From Acidimicrobiia bacterium (lineage in GTDB: Bacteria > Acidobacteriota > Terriglobia > Bryobacterales > Bryobacteraceae): 64,000 nucleotides of DNA. Of the stretch, positions 1 to 9,423 are shown in pieces (within the stretch, counting starts at the first letter, position 1; every line of letters begins with the position of its first letter). Made by a program: the position numbers and the translations under genes. Under the pieces are notes generated by a model, which saw nothing but the letters and a program-made list of their open reading frames with translations, searched no databases and was not told the origin of the DNA. The stretch spans positions 40,024 to 104,023 of the forward strand of contig VFZE01000020.1 in the NCBI GenBank assembly GCA_016871315.1, written 5' to 3'.

Positions 1-7
1 TCTACTC

Positions 8-997
8 ATGACTCTGGGCGTTGCCGATTCGCGTTTGGAGGCGCTCCTGGCTGCCACCGAAAAGAAGGACCCAGAGGAAGCGGCCTTCCTTCGGGAGGTT
101 TACGAGGACCTCCCATCAGGAGACGAGCCTCCGCCCTACGACATCTACCGCTGGTATCCGGAAACCGCCGAACCGGAACTGGAAGTCCTTCCCGATGCCG
201 TCCGCCTGGAGTTCCTCGCCAGTTCTCATGCCCCGCACCGCCTCATGGGCGCCGAATCCTTTGTCGACGAGGATCTCGATTCCGAAGTCGCCGATAGGCT
301 CCTCGAGCTTGCTCAGTCAGACCCGGAAGAATCCGTGCGCAGCCGCTGTTGGGAAGCCCTTGGCGCCATGGTCGAGGAACCCTCCTTTGCACGGATCATG
401 CGCGACAGGATCACGGACCCCTCCACGGGAATCGAAGAGCGGATCGGGATTGCCACCGCGCTGCTCGATCAACAACCCGAGGAAGAGATCCATGAAGTCC
501 TTCTTGCAGCCTACGGCCATACTGCGTTGCGCGCCCGCGCCCTTCGCGCGATGGTCAAAGCGATGGATCCCGTCCGCTACTCGCCCTACGCCGTTGCTCA
601 TCTTGATGATCCCGACCTCGCCATCCGCCGCCAGGCTGTCTACGGTATTGGTTTCTTCAACATTTACTCGGAAGCCCACCGTCTCGAGAAGCTGTTTGAC
701 CACGAGGAACTCCGCACCGACGCGCTCATGGCTTACGCTCTTTCCGCTCCTGCCGAAACCAATCGGGTGGAAATGCGCCGCCTCTATGACCGCATGGAAC
801 GGCTCGCCGGAGAGTTCTCAGAGTCCGATGCCGAAGCCGTGACCGCGGGCATCGATCTTCGTCTGCAGAGCCATGGTCGCCAGCCGCTCTTCGCGGAACC
901 GGCGGAGCCGTTAATGCCTGTCTTGGAGAAAACCGGGCGCAACGACCCTTGTCCTTGTGGTTCCGGAAAAAAATACAAGAAGTGCTGCGGCGGCTGA
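8..997 (+). CDS. HEAT-repeat-like protein with C-terminal SEC-C zinc motif
   Basis: The 329-residue protein is mostly helical, with repeated blocks of about 30-40 residues (about 95-260) that read as HEAT-like repeats, for example the stretch around [17 protein letters not shown]. It ends in a clear SEC-C motif ([16 protein letters not shown], about residues 312-328), a zinc-binding tail also found on SecA and many unrelated proteins. No catalytic motif is visible, so a scaffold or protein-interaction role is the most that can be inferred. The start is an ATG seven bases from the window edge; an upstream start outside the window cannot be excluded. It converges on the RraA-like gene with a single base between the stops. 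Confidence 0.8.
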   Translation: MTLGVADSRLEALLAATEKKDPEEAAFLREVYEDLPSGDEPPPYDIYRWYPETAEPELEVLPDAVRLEFLASSHAPHRLMGAESFVDEDLDSEVADRLLELAQSDPEESVRSRCWEALGAMVEEPSFARIMRDRITDPSTGIEERIGIATALLDQQPEEEIHEVLLAAYGHTALRARALRAMVKAMDPVRYSPYAVAHLDDPDLAIRRQAVYGIGFFNIYSEAHRLEKLFDHEELRTDALMAYALSAPAETNRVEMRRLYDRMERLAGEFSESDAEAVTAGIDLRLQSHGRQPLFAEPAEPLMPVLEKTGRNDPCPCGSGKKYKKCCGG

Positions 998-998
998 T

Positions 999-1883
999 CT
1001 ACTGCTTACCCAACTGCTTCTTCTTGTACTCTTCGTATTCCTTTTGCAGCGCCGGATCCTTCGGCCTCGGATACAGATCGCTCGACTTGTACCTTCCGCT
1101 CAGGAACTTCCCTTTCGTCCACTCGTCATGGATCCGCGTCTCCACCGCGCGGTCCACAATCTGTTTCACCATGTTCGGCGGAATGAAGTAGACACCCTCG
1201 CGGTCGCCCAGCACCACATCCCCGGGCAAAACCGTTGTCTGGCCGATCCGCACAGGCACGTTGTAGCCGGTGAGTTGAACATTGCCGATGGCGGATGGAT
1301 GAGCGTGCCGGTAGTAAAGCCCCATGTCGATCGGATGGATCCCCTCCAGGTCGCGGATCGCCCCGTCCACCACAATCCCTCCGTTCACCGTTGCCGATTT
1401 CACCGCCGTCGCCAGATTGTCTCCCACAATCGATCCCCCGTTCTCCTTGCCGAACAAATCCACCACGAAAACATCGCCCGGCTGCAATTGGTCAATGATC
1501 CACTGATGAGCCGCGCCGGTGAAACCGCGGTTCTTCATATCACTGATCAGGATTTCGTTCAGGTCGGGACGATATGGCAGGAACTGCGCGGTCACCGCCC
1601 GGCCCACTAGCTTCTTCTCCGGGTGCAGTATCTGCCACCCACCCTCGTACTGGTTCCGGTACTCCGATTTCGGATTGTTCAATACTCCCCACACATCCTC
1701 CATCGTCAGCAAACGCACGCCCTCCAGAAGCTCATCGGGCGCCTTCGGCCGGCCATCCTCAAAACGCGGAAACTCGCTTTTCGACGTTACCTGAATCAGC
1801 TGTTCTTTGCTTAGTTTGAACACCTGTGCTCCACTAGGCAAAACAGCGGAGAAGATCATCGCGAAAAGAGTCAAGAACCTCAT
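999..1883 (-). CDS. RraA-like/DlpA-family lyase with signal peptide
   Basis: The 294-residue protein matches the RraA-like fold, a family that includes 4-hydroxy-4-methyl-2-oxoglutarate aldolases and oxaloacetate decarboxylases. Diagnostic stretches are GSIVGDNLATAV, VVDGAIRDLEGI and LPGDVVLGDREGVYFIP, where the glycine-rich loop, the Arg-Asp pair and the late GD motif form the usual metal and substrate pocket. I chose the ATG at 1883 because it begins a hydrophobic signal peptide (MRFLTLFAMIFSAVLPSGAQ); an upstream in-frame extension looks non-coding. It lies 13 bases behind the enolase-superfamily gene, so the two are probably co-transcribed and act on the same sugar-acid-like substrate. 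The exact substrate is unknown, and a periplasmic location is inferred from the signal peptide. Confidence 0.85.
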   Translation of the reverse strand: MRFLTLFAMIFSAVLPSGAQVFKLSKEQLIQVTSKSEFPRFEDGRPKAPDELLEGVRLLTMEDVWGVLNNPKSEYRNQYEGGWQILHPEKKLVGRAVTAQFLPYRPDLNEILISDMKNRGFTGAAHQWIIDQLQPGDVFVVDLFGKENGGSIVGDNLATAVKSATVNGGIVVDGAIRDLEGIHPIDMGLYYRHAHPSAIGNVQLTGYNVPVRIGQTTVLPGDVVLGDREGVYFIPPNMVKQIVDRAVETRIHDEWTKGKFLSGRYKSSDLYPRPKDPALQKEYEEYKKKQLGKQ

Positions 1884-1896
1884 GCCGAGCAATCTA

Positions 1897-3087
1897 TCAC
1901 ACCAGTTCCGGTGCATGCTTGCGGAGCAGGGAATCGGAGAACTCCACACCGAACCCCGGTCCTTCCGGGGCTCTGTAATGTCCGTTTTCAAACGGCGCCG
2001 TCAGCAGCGCCATCAGCTCATTGCCCGGCTCTCCGGTGCCGAAGCTCTCCGCCATCGGACAATTCGCGCTTGCCTGAATCAGGTGCATGCCGTACACGCT
2101 CCCGCCTCGGTGAGGCACTACCGGAACCGAACGCGAAGCCGCCAGCATCACCACCCGCTTACCCGTCGTCATCCCGCCTGACCAGGTAACATCAGGCTGC
2201 AACAGATGTGCCGCCTTGCGCCGCAGCAGCTGATCGAACCCATAATGCGTATACTCGTGCTCACCGCTGGCTATGCGCGTTCCCTTCACCTCCGCGCACA
2301 GCTTCTCATAGCCCGGTATATCGTCCGGCAGCAATGGCTCTTCGATAAAATGCAGCTTCATCTCCACTAGCCGCTCCGCGATCTCCAGCGTATAGTCCAC
2401 GTTCCACCGGCACAGTACATCGATCATCAGCAATGCGTCCTGACCAACGATGTTCCGCGCCTGCTTGATCTGCTCCACGATCTTTTTCTTGCCATCTTCC
2501 CCATCCGCCGGCCCAAAATTCACCGGCAATTTGAACGCGCGGAAGCCAAGCTTCATCCCGATTTCCGGATTTGGAGAAGTCAGATAGGCGGGTACCCGGT
2601 CCCTCACCGAGCCTCCCAACAGCTGGAACACCGGAGCATTGGCATGCCTTCCCGCGACGTCCCAAAGCGCAAGGTCGATCCCGCTCAGCGCCATGATCGC
2701 CAGCCCCTTGCGGCCGTAAAAAGATGTCGAGGAAAAAATCTGATCCCACAACATCTCCACGTTCAGCGGATTCACGCCCACCAGAAGATCCTTCAGGTGA
2801 TGCTCGATGATGTAGCAAGCCGCCTCTCCACCGCCCCCCATTCCATATCCGGTGAGGCCCTGGTCTGTTCGTATCTGCACCAGAATCGAACCCGACAATT
2901 GCGAAAACGGTCCGAACCACCGCCACCGCGCCGGGTCATGATCCGACGCAAACCGGCTCGTGCCGAACCGGCTCGTTTGCAGTAACCGGAAGGGAACCGC
3001 TTTAACCGAGGTGATCTTCATCTTTCTGTCCGCGGCCGGCAAGGCAGCCGCCAGTTGCGCCAATAGGGCGCGCCGCGAGATTCGCAT
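1897..3087 (-). CDS. Enolase-superfamily dehydratase (mandelate racemase/rhamnonate dehydratase-like), Tat-type leader
   Basis: The 396-residue protein has the two-domain enolase-superfamily layout: capping domain, then a TIM barrel with the three metal-binding acids in order (Asp in MIDVLCRW, Glu in FIEEPLLPDD, Glu in ASGEHEY). Near the C-terminus VPHRGGSVYG supplies a candidate catalytic histidine, and PGFGVEF follows; both resemble L-rhamnonate dehydratases. The N-terminus MRISRRALLAQLAAALPAA looks like a twin-arginine leader, so export of the folded enzyme is likely; this favours the ATG at 3087 over one six codons upstream. It sits between an acetyltransferase (24 bases upstream) and the RraA-like lyase (13 bases downstream). 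Substrate not determined; a sugar acid is the likely class. Confidence 0.87.
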   Translation of the reverse strand: MRISRRALLAQLAAALPAADRKMKITSVKAVPFRLLQTSRFGTSRFASDHDPARWRWFGPFSQLSGSILVQIRTDQGLTGYGMGGGGEAACYIIEHHLKDLLVGVNPLNVEMLWDQIFSSTSFYGRKGLAIMALSGIDLALWDVAGRHANAPVFQLLGGSVRDRVPAYLTSPNPEIGMKLGFRAFKLPVNFGPADGEDGKKKIVEQIKQARNIVGQDALLMIDVLCRWNVDYTLEIAERLVEMKLHFIEEPLLPDDIPGYEKLCAEVKGTRIASGEHEYTHYGFDQLLRRKAAHLLQPDVTWSGGMTTGKRVVMLAASRSVPVVPHRGGSVYGMHLIQASANCPMAESFGTGEPGNELMALLTAPFENGHYRAPEGPGFGVEFSDSLLRKHAPELV

Positions 3088-3111
3088 CCAGCGATTATCT
3101 CTCACTACGGC

Positions 3112-3945
3112 TTAACTGGAGATGTAAACCTGGAACCGGCCGGCGCCTTGATACCCCATCCGCCGGTACAAGGGAATTCCCGCCGGGGTCGACTGCAGAA
3201 TCGACCTGCTGATTCCCGCCGCATTGCTCGCATGCTGAAGGCCGTGCCGCGTGATTGCCTCTCCGATCCCCCGGCCCCGGTACCGTGCCAGAGTGCCTAC
3301 CGAGTAGACACCCACCGCCTCCGCCGTGGTGCACGTCGCCATCGTCGCCACCGGCTGTGAGCCAATATAGGCCACCCATGCCTTGTACTGGCCTGCCCAA
3401 AACTCAGCCGAGCCGTAGATCCGGCGCGCGATGTCGGAGGGCACCGAGAAGACTCTGAGAATCACCGAACAAAAATCCGCCCGCGCTGGCGCATCGCTCA
3501 CGGGCCGGAATTCCAGCTTCTCCTTCAGACCGCGTTCGGTCGGGCGAATCTCCGGAGCCACCATCCCCTGATGCTCCGCGATCAGCCGCAGCCCTACGCG
3601 CGCAGCGGAGGCGCGCGCAAGAGGCAGCGATGCGCGCGGCAACATCTCCTCCGATAGCCACAGGCTCCAGCCAAGTCTGCGAGCCTTGTAATGCGCCGCC
3701 GCTTCCCACAAAAGCTCTCGCCATTCCTCGCTGCTGCCCTGGAACGGTTTCGCTAGCAGCACTGCATTGAAGACAGGGTAATCCACGCCCGAACTCACCA
3801 GCCGCAGGTCGTCCATCGAGACCACGTCCCCCGCCGGCGTTGCGGCTGCGTAGGACGACATTGCCTCCAGCAGATTCCCCGCCACCGTCTCCACCGCGGA
3901 GCGGTGGGTAAGCAGCAATTCAGACGCTTGCCCATGAGAAGGCAT
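3112..3945 (-). CDS. GNAT-family N-acetyltransferase
   Basis: The 277-residue protein carries a C-terminal GNAT domain. The acetyl-CoA pyrophosphate loop is visible as RYRGRGIGEAIT and is followed by the usual GIPLYRRMGYQ near the end. The N-terminal half (about residues 20-140) resembles the weakly conserved first lobe of two-lobed GNATs. Start ATG at 3945; its stop is 24 bases before the enolase-superfamily gene, so it may head that operon. The acceptor substrate cannot be told from sequence. Confidence 0.85.
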   Translation of the reverse strand: MPSHGQASELLLTHRSAVETVAGNLLEAMSSYAAATPAGDVVSMDDLRLVSSGVDYPVFNAVLLAKPFQGSSEEWRELLWEAAAHYKARRLGWSLWLSEEMLPRASLPLARASAARVGLRLIAEHQGMVAPEIRPTERGLKEKLEFRPVSDAPARADFCSVILRVFSVPSDIARRIYGSAEFWAGQYKAWVAYIGSQPVATMATCTTAEAVGVYSVGTLARYRGRGIGEAITRHGLQHASNAAGISRSILQSTPAGIPLYRRMGYQGAGRFQVYISS

Positions 3946-3959
3946 CGCGCTCGATTAGA

Positions 3960-5579
3960 TCAGAGCCGCCGGTCCGCGTCAATGCACGCGTGAATATTCA
4001 CCAGCGCGCTGGGGAATTCGTTCTGGTGGATTGGCGAACTGTCCACCGCTACTCGCACGGGTACGCTGGAGCGCCGGAACCGTAGGTAGATCCCCACTCC
4101 CAGCCGCACCAGAAGCTTCGTAACCAAGCCGTACCGCGTGCGGTTCTCCGCGTCCGCCGACATGCCGTTGCCGCCATACACGCGCCGGAAAGCTATGCAC
4201 GCCACCAAATACACAACCTTGCCCGCCCACGGCCAACGGCTTGCCGGCGGCTGCCGCAGCCGCCGAAGCGTCTCGCGAATCGAATAGTACACGCTCCAGC
4301 ACTTCAGGTTCTCCCGAAGCCATTCGTCTCTCTCCAGGTGCGGATGTTTCACGATGTCCACCGCATGCCGGGGGTTCAGCCAGAAACGGTCCGCCAGCAG
4401 CTCCACTCGGTGCTTTGGCTTGTATCCAGGCTCCTGCCGCCGCTCTGCATCTTGAACCATTTCACGGTGGTCAACTGTCCCCGGGTACGGCGCGTAGAAC
4501 GTGAACTGTGCCAGTAAGGCGCCCGACGAACAGGCGAACTCACGCATCGTGCGCAGTGTATCCAGCGTGTCCGTCTCCAACCCGCAAATGATCGACGACA
4601 GGACCAGGATGCCCCGGTCCTGAATGCGCCTTATCGTTTCCACCATCCGCTCGCCCGATGGATTCCAGCTCTTTCTCGCCGATGCAAGACCCTCATCGGA
4701 GAACGATTCCACGCCGATCAGCGCCGCCCGAAGCCGCATCTTTTCATGCACGGCATCAAGATACTCTTCATCGGAGGCCACCTCGGAAGTGATCTGCGTT
4801 ATCCCAAAAAGATCCGGCGGCGTGTGCATCGAGTAGTGTGCAAAGAACCGCAGCCTCTCCTCGCGAACTTGCTCCAGTTGCTTGCGGATCTGCCGACTCG
4901 GCTCGCGCCGGATACGGCCGATCGTCGCCGGTCCGAAATTGTCGTCCGCAAAGGCGATGTAGCGGAAGCCCATCTGGTATAGCTGATTCGCTTCTTGAAT
5001 GATCTGATCCGCGTGCCGCATTCGCGGCGTGCGCCCGTCGGTCACCCACACCGAGCAGAAGCTGCAGTTCTCCGGACAACCAGCCACGGTCTGCACCGTT
5101 GGAAACAGGTAACGCGCCGGATCAAGAAGCTCCCACCGCGCCGGCGCCATCATCTCCCCGGGAACCCGTCCCCCATCGTAACGGGGCCGCAGCCGGCCGC
5201 TCACGGCATCCTCCACCACCGCCCGGAAGATGACATCCGCGTTGCCGGTCACCACCGCATTAGCGCCCATCTCCAAAGGCTCCTCCGGAAAAATCGTCGC
5301 GTGCACACCGCCGGCGATCACGATAGCTCCTCGTTCCCTGGCCTGCCTCATCACGCGATAAGCAGACCGGCACCCCCCGCTCGTGACGCCCACCGCCACA
5401 ATGTCGCCCTTCTCAACAAGATGCGGTTGGAATCCCTCCAGCGCCTCGTCCACGATCACCGGACGCCCGGTCAGCTCTTCCGGACAAACCTGCGCAAGCA
5501 CATACAGCCACCGTGGAGTGAAAAAACTGAAACCGGGCGTAGCAATCGACGGATTGACCAGAAACAGCTGTTGCATCAT
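3960..5579 (-). CDS. B12-binding-domain radical SAM protein
   Basis: The 539-residue protein has an N-terminal cobalamin-binding-like Rossmann domain (GDIVAVGVTSGGC and IVIAGGVHATIFPEEPL, roughly residues 65-140) followed by a radical SAM core with the iron-sulfur motif CPENCSFC, Cys168-Cys172-Cys175. This is the class B methyltransferase/radical SAM architecture, whose members modify lipids, antibiotics or cofactors using cobalamin. I start it at the ATG pair at 5574-5579; the reading frame stays open upstream but would overlap the divergent kinase gene, and that extension is Arg/Ser-rich with no domain signal. It shares a 127-base divergent promoter region with the kinase. Substrate unknown. 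Confidence 0.88.
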   Translation of the reverse strand: MMQQLFLVNPSIATPGFSFFTPRWLYVLAQVCPEELTGRPVIVDEALEGFQPHLVEKGDIVAVGVTSGGCRSAYRVMRQARERGAIVIAGGVHATIFPEEPLEMGANAVVTGNADVIFRAVVEDAVSGRLRPRYDGGRVPGEMMAPARWELLDPARYLFPTVQTVAGCPENCSFCSVWVTDGRTPRMRHADQIIQEANQLYQMGFRYIAFADDNFGPATIGRIRREPSRQIRKQLEQVREERLRFFAHYSMHTPPDLFGITQITSEVASDEEYLDAVHEKMRLRAALIGVESFSDEGLASARKSWNPSGERMVETIRRIQDRGILVLSSIICGLETDTLDTLRTMREFACSSGALLAQFTFYAPYPGTVDHREMVQDAERRQEPGYKPKHRVELLADRFWLNPRHAVDIVKHPHLERDEWLRENLKCWSVYYSIRETLRRLRQPPASRWPWAGKVVYLVACIAFRRVYGGNGMSADAENRTRYGLVTKLLVRLGVGIYLRFRRSSVPVRVAVDSSPIHQNEFPSALVNIHACIDADRRL

Positions 5580-5622
5580 AATCACTAACGAACGGGATGC
5601 GTCGTTTCCTTCTGTCTCCGAC

Positions 5623-5648
5623 AGATTACCCTGTTTTGGAGGTAATCT
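5623..5648. promoter_or_regulatory. Perfect 8-bp inverted repeat between divergent genes
   Basis: AGATTACC and GGTAATCT form a perfect inverted repeat around a 10-base spacer. It lies between the divergent radical SAM gene (start 5579) and the kinase gene (start 5707). The position suits an operator for a dimeric regulator; it could also fold as a hairpin in the kinase leader. No regulator is identified. Confidence 0.4.
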
Positions 5649-5706
5649 CAAATTTCCGGCAGGGAAGCGGCGATACTCCGCGTTCTTAGCTAGTGGAGGT
5701 TGCCCC

Positions 5707-8700
5707 ATGCCCATCGGTGAGAACGGCAAGAACAAGGGGCGAAGAGATTCGGACCTGGATGAGACGATCAGCATGGCGAGTCTCAGGCCCGTTCCCGAAA
5801 CCGGTTTCTCCGCTGGCCGGTACCAGGTAATCCGCGAGCTGGGTGAAGGCGGCCAAAAGTCCGTCTTCCTGGCACGCGACACGCGCCTGGAACGCGATGT
5901 AGTGATCTCTGTTTTGCGCAAGGCCCTTGGCGAAGAACCCGCGCGGCGCCTGCTCCGAGAAGCCAGGGCCATGGCCCGCCTCGGCGAGCATCCGAACCTG
6001 GTCACCGTCTACGACCTCGGAGAGGAACAAGGCCATCCCTACATCGTCACCCAGCATGTCGACGGCGGCTCCCTGAAGGAGCTAATGAAAAGCACCGGGG
6101 AGGGACTTCCCCTGGACAGAGTGGTCGAACTCAGCCATCAAGTCAGCGCTGCGCTCGACCATGCCCATCGCCACGGTGTTATTCACCGTGACGTGAAGCC
6201 TTCCAATATCTGGCTCACTCGCGATGGCGTGGCGAAGCTCGGTGATTTCGGCTTGGCCCTCACTTTGGAATCCTCCCGCCTCACTATGGAGGGTACCGTC
6301 GTCGGCACCGCGATCTACCTTTCACCCGAACAGGCACAAGGCCTGCCTGCCGATTCTCGAACCGATCTCTACTCCCTCGGCGTCGTACTGTACGAGATGG
6401 TAACCGGCCGCCCTCCTTTTCAAGGAGATCACCTCGCGGGAATCCTTTGGCAGCACATTCACGTCGATCCGGTAGCGCCTTCTTGGCACAATCCCGGCAT
6501 TCCCGAGAAACTGGAAACGCTGATTCTCGATCTGCTCGCCAAGCAGCCTGCTACCCGCCATCAGAGTGCTTCCGATGTGCTCGCGGCCCTGCGCGAGGTC
6601 AAGTCCCCGGCGGCGGCGCCTGGCGTTTCGAAAGCGCGCACACGCCGTGGTCCTTCGCTTTCTCGCCTCGCCAGCGGGGTGTTCGTCGGCCGCGATCGTC
6701 ATACTCTCCAGCTCACCACCGCTTTCGAGAATGCCTGCCGGGGGCAGGGCCGTATGGTCCTGTTGGCTGGGGAAGCCGGCAGCGGCAAGACTCGTATGGC
6801 CGAACAACTTGCCACCACCGCCCGCATGCGTCGCGCTTGCGTCGTGGTTGGCCAGTGCTATGAAGGCCAAGGCTCACCCGCCTTCTGGCCTTGGGTGCAG
6901 GTCATCCGTACTTATGCCGAGATCAAACCCGATGAGGCGCTGAGCCGCGCACTGGGCTCCGGCGCAGCCGCCGTCAAGGAGCTCGTGACCGAGATCGGCG
7001 CCAGGGTTCCCCATATGGAGACGTTGCCCTCTTTGGAGCCCGAGCAAGCCAGGTTCCGCCTGTTTGAGAGCACCACAAACTTCTTGAAGAACGCTTCCAG
7101 AGAACAGCCGCTTGTGGTTGTTCTCGATGACTTGCATTGGGCCGACCCGCCCTCCTTGCGGCTGCTCGAGTTTCTCGCCCGCGATATCGCCGGCGAGCGC
7201 ATCTTGGTCATCGGTACCTACCGGGATGCCGACCTGCTTGGCGACCACCCCCTTCGCAGAGCCCTTGCGGAGCTGAACCGGCAGGGCAGTTGCGAACTGC
7301 TCGCCATGGAACCTTTAACCGATGTTGACGTCGGCAGGTACATCGAACTGTCCACCGGCCTGACGCCGGCCGGATCTTTGCGGAAAGCCGTATTTGAACG
7401 AACCGAAGGCAATCCATTTTTTGTCCAGCAGGTCGTCAAACTCCTCGTTTCGGAGGGCCGGCTGGAGAATATGAAAGAGGACTCCTCCCTGCCGATGCGC
7501 ATTCCCCAGGGCGTTCGTGAAGCCATTCTCCGGCAGCTGGAGCGTCTGCCCGCCGATTGCAATCGCATGCTGAGCATCGCGGCGCTTGCGGGACGTGAGT
7601 TCCGGTTTGAAGCCGTCGAACCGCTTTGCGGCCTGCGCGGCGAAAGGCTCTTCGACATGCTCGACGCCGCCATGGCTGCCGGCGTACTCACCCATGGCAA
7701 GGGCGGCATGGGCACCTATCGCTTCCACCACGCCCTGTTCCGCGAGACTTTGTACGAAGAGATCGGCAGCCATCGCCGCGCCTATCTTCACGCTCAAATG
7801 GGGACTGTGTTGGAGAATATGTATGGCCAGGAAGCGGAAGCGCATCTTGCCGAGCTCGCCCATCATTATCTGCAGGCCGCCCCGCTCGGAGATCCCGCCA
7901 AGGCGATGGATCTGTCGATGCGCGCCGCTGAGCGTGCTTCCCGCCTGCTCGCCTATGAAGACGCCGCTTCCCACTATGAACGCGCTTTGGAGACCATGCG
8001 GCTCCCCGGCGCCGCCTCAATAAAACATGAAGAAGGACCGTTGTTGCTGTCCATGGCCGAGGCAAACAAGCGCGCCGGAAGGCCCGACCGCTGCCGCCAG
8101 GCATCCCTGCAGGCCGCCGCCCTCGCCAGAACCACGGCTTCCTCGGAACTCCTCGCCAAGGCCGCCCTCTGCATCGGTTCCACCCTTATGGGTGCTCTCG
8201 GCCGCACGGACCAGGAGCAGGTGGAACTGCTCGAGGAGGCATTGCGCGCTTTCCCGCCGCAAGATAGCGTTCTGCGTTGCCGCCTCCTGGCTCAGCTTTC
8301 CTCCGCCTTGTACTATTTCACTGACCGCAGGCTTTCCCTCAGTCTGGAGGCGCTCGAAATGGCGCGCAGGCTTGGCGATCCCGCCGCGCTTCTGCACGCC
8401 CTCTATTACCGCCACGTCGCGATGATGCTCGCCGAAAACATCGAGGAACGCAATCAGGTTGCCCGTGAGCTCTTCTCCCTCGCCTCACAGCTTGGAAACA
8501 AAGAACTCCTGCTGCGGGCCCATTACCGGTTCATCATCGATTTCATGGAGTCGGGCGACATGGAATCGCTCGACAGGGAAATCGAAAACTACCGCCTCCT
8601 GGCAGAAGAGCTTCGCCAGCCCGTCTACCTGTGGATGGCTCGCTTCTTCCGCGGATCGCGCCTGCTTCTCTCTGGCCGGTTCGCCGAATGCGAGCTGCTC

Positions 8701-9420
8701 GGCCGCGAGGCCCTGGAATTGGGCCGCCGCGTCGGCGATCCCACCGCTCCTTTATTCGTCGGTGTGCAGGCGATTATCCTGCGCATCGAGACAGGAAATG
8801 CCGCTCAGCACCTCGAACCGCTGTTGCGGCAAATCGAGATGTATCCCATGATTCCCGGTAACCGCGCCACCCTCGCCTACTTGTATTGCCACCTCAACCG
8901 GGAGGAAGAAGCAAGAGCCGAGCTCGACAGGATAGCTGCCAAGGATTTTACCGACTTGTTCCGCGATGGAAGTTTTATTGTCGTGTTATCCAGTCTCGGC
9001 TATGTGTGCCGCCACCTGGCCGATGCCCGCCGCGCGCGGCTCGTCTATCCCATGCTGCTTCCCTATGCCGGCCGGAACATCATGAGTGGCAACTCCGGTG
9101 TGGGCATCGGCTCGGTGGAACGTCCCCTCGCCCTCCTGGCAGCCACCATGAAGCAATGGGACCTCGCCACTGTGCATTTCGAGCAGGCCATCGATTCCAA
9201 CTCCCGCATGGGCGCCAAACCGTTCCTCGCCGCCACTCAATTGGAGTACGCCACAATGCTGCTCGACCGGGGCCACCAGGATGACCGCCCCAAGGCCCGC
9301 CAGTTGCTCTTGAGCGCTCTTGCCGTCACCGTGGAATTGGGCATGAAGTCAGTTGAGGCCCAAGCGCGCCGCGAAGTCGAACGCCTTGACGGCACCTTGG
9401 CCCGCTCCGCCTCCGTCTGA
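5707..9420 (+). CDS. Serine/threonine kinase fused to AAA-type ATPase and TPR-like region
   Basis: The 1237-residue protein starts at ATG 5707 behind a strong GGAGGT (5695-5700). Residues 38-300 are a Hanks-type kinase: glycine loop GEGGQKSVF (46-54), HRDVKPSN (160-167, catalytic Asp162), DFG (Asp180). The usual beta-3 lysine (VAIK) is replaced by Ser68, while Lys51 lies in the glycine loop. A signalling ATPase module follows, with Walker A GEAGSGKT (355-362) and Walker B VVVLDDLHWAD, as in AAA_16/MalT-like regulators. The remaining ~550 residues are helical, TPR-like repeats. No transmembrane segment or DNA-binding domain is evident, so it is probably a cytoplasmic signalling hub. Kinase activity is likely but depends on the lysine relocation. 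Confidence 0.92.
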   Translation: MPIGENGKNKGRRDSDLDETISMASLRPVPETGFSAGRYQVIRELGEGGQKSVFLARDTRLERDVVISVLRKALGEEPARRLLREARAMARLGEHPNLVTVYDLGEEQGHPYIVTQHVDGGSLKELMKSTGEGLPLDRVVELSHQVSAALDHAHRHGVIHRDVKPSNIWLTRDGVAKLGDFGLALTLESSRLTMEGTVVGTAIYLSPEQAQGLPADSRTDLYSLGVVLYEMVTGRPPFQGDHLAGILWQHIHVDPVAPSWHNPGIPEKLETLILDLLAKQPATRHQSASDVLAALREVKSPAAAPGVSKARTRRGPSLSRLASGVFVGRDRHTLQLTTAFENACRGQGRMVLLAGEAGSGKTRMAEQLATTARMRRACVVVGQCYEGQGSPAFWPWVQVIRTYAEIKPDEALSRALGSGAAAVKELVTEIGARVPHMETLPSLEPEQARFRLFESTTNFLKNASREQPLVVVLDDLHWADPPSLRLLEFLARDIAGERILVIGTYRDADLLGDHPLRRALAELNRQGSCELLAMEPLTDVDVGRYIELSTGLTPAGSLRKAVFERTEGNPFFVQQVVKLLVSEGRLENMKEDSSLPMRIPQGVREAILRQLERLPADCNRMLSIAALAGREFRFEAVEPLCGLRGERLFDMLDAAMAAGVLTHGKGGMGTYRFHHALFRETLYEEIGSHRRAYLHAQMGTVLENMYGQEAEAHLAELAHHYLQAAPLGDPAKAMDLSMRAAERASRLLAYEDAASHYERALETMRLPGAASIKHEEGPLLLSMAEANKRAGRPDRCRQASLQAAALARTTASSELLAKAALCIGSTLMGALGRTDQEQVELLEEALRAFPPQDSVLRCRLLAQLSSALYYFTDRRLSLSLEALEMARRLGDPAALLHALYYRHVAMMLAENIEERNQVARELFSLASQLGNKELLLRAHYRFIIDFMESGDMESLDREIENYRLLAEELRQPVYLWMARFFRGSRLLLSGRFAECELLGREALELGRRVGDPTAPLFVGVQAIILRIETGNAAQHLEPLLRQIEMYPMIPGNRATLAYLYCHLNREEEARAELDRIAAKDFTDLFRDGSFIVVLSSLGYVCRHLADARRARLVYPMLLPYAGRNIMSGNSGVGIGSVERPLALLAATMKQWDLATVHFEQAIDSNSRMGAKPFLAATQLEYATMLLDRGHQDDRPKARQLLLSALAVTVELGMKSVEAQARREVERLDGTLARSASV

Positions 9421-9423
9421 TCC

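Noticed and set aside
5383..5706. A 108-residue N-terminal extension of the kinase
   Set aside because: It would run through the divergent radical SAM start and promoter; the GGAGGT at 5695-5700 marks ATG 5707.
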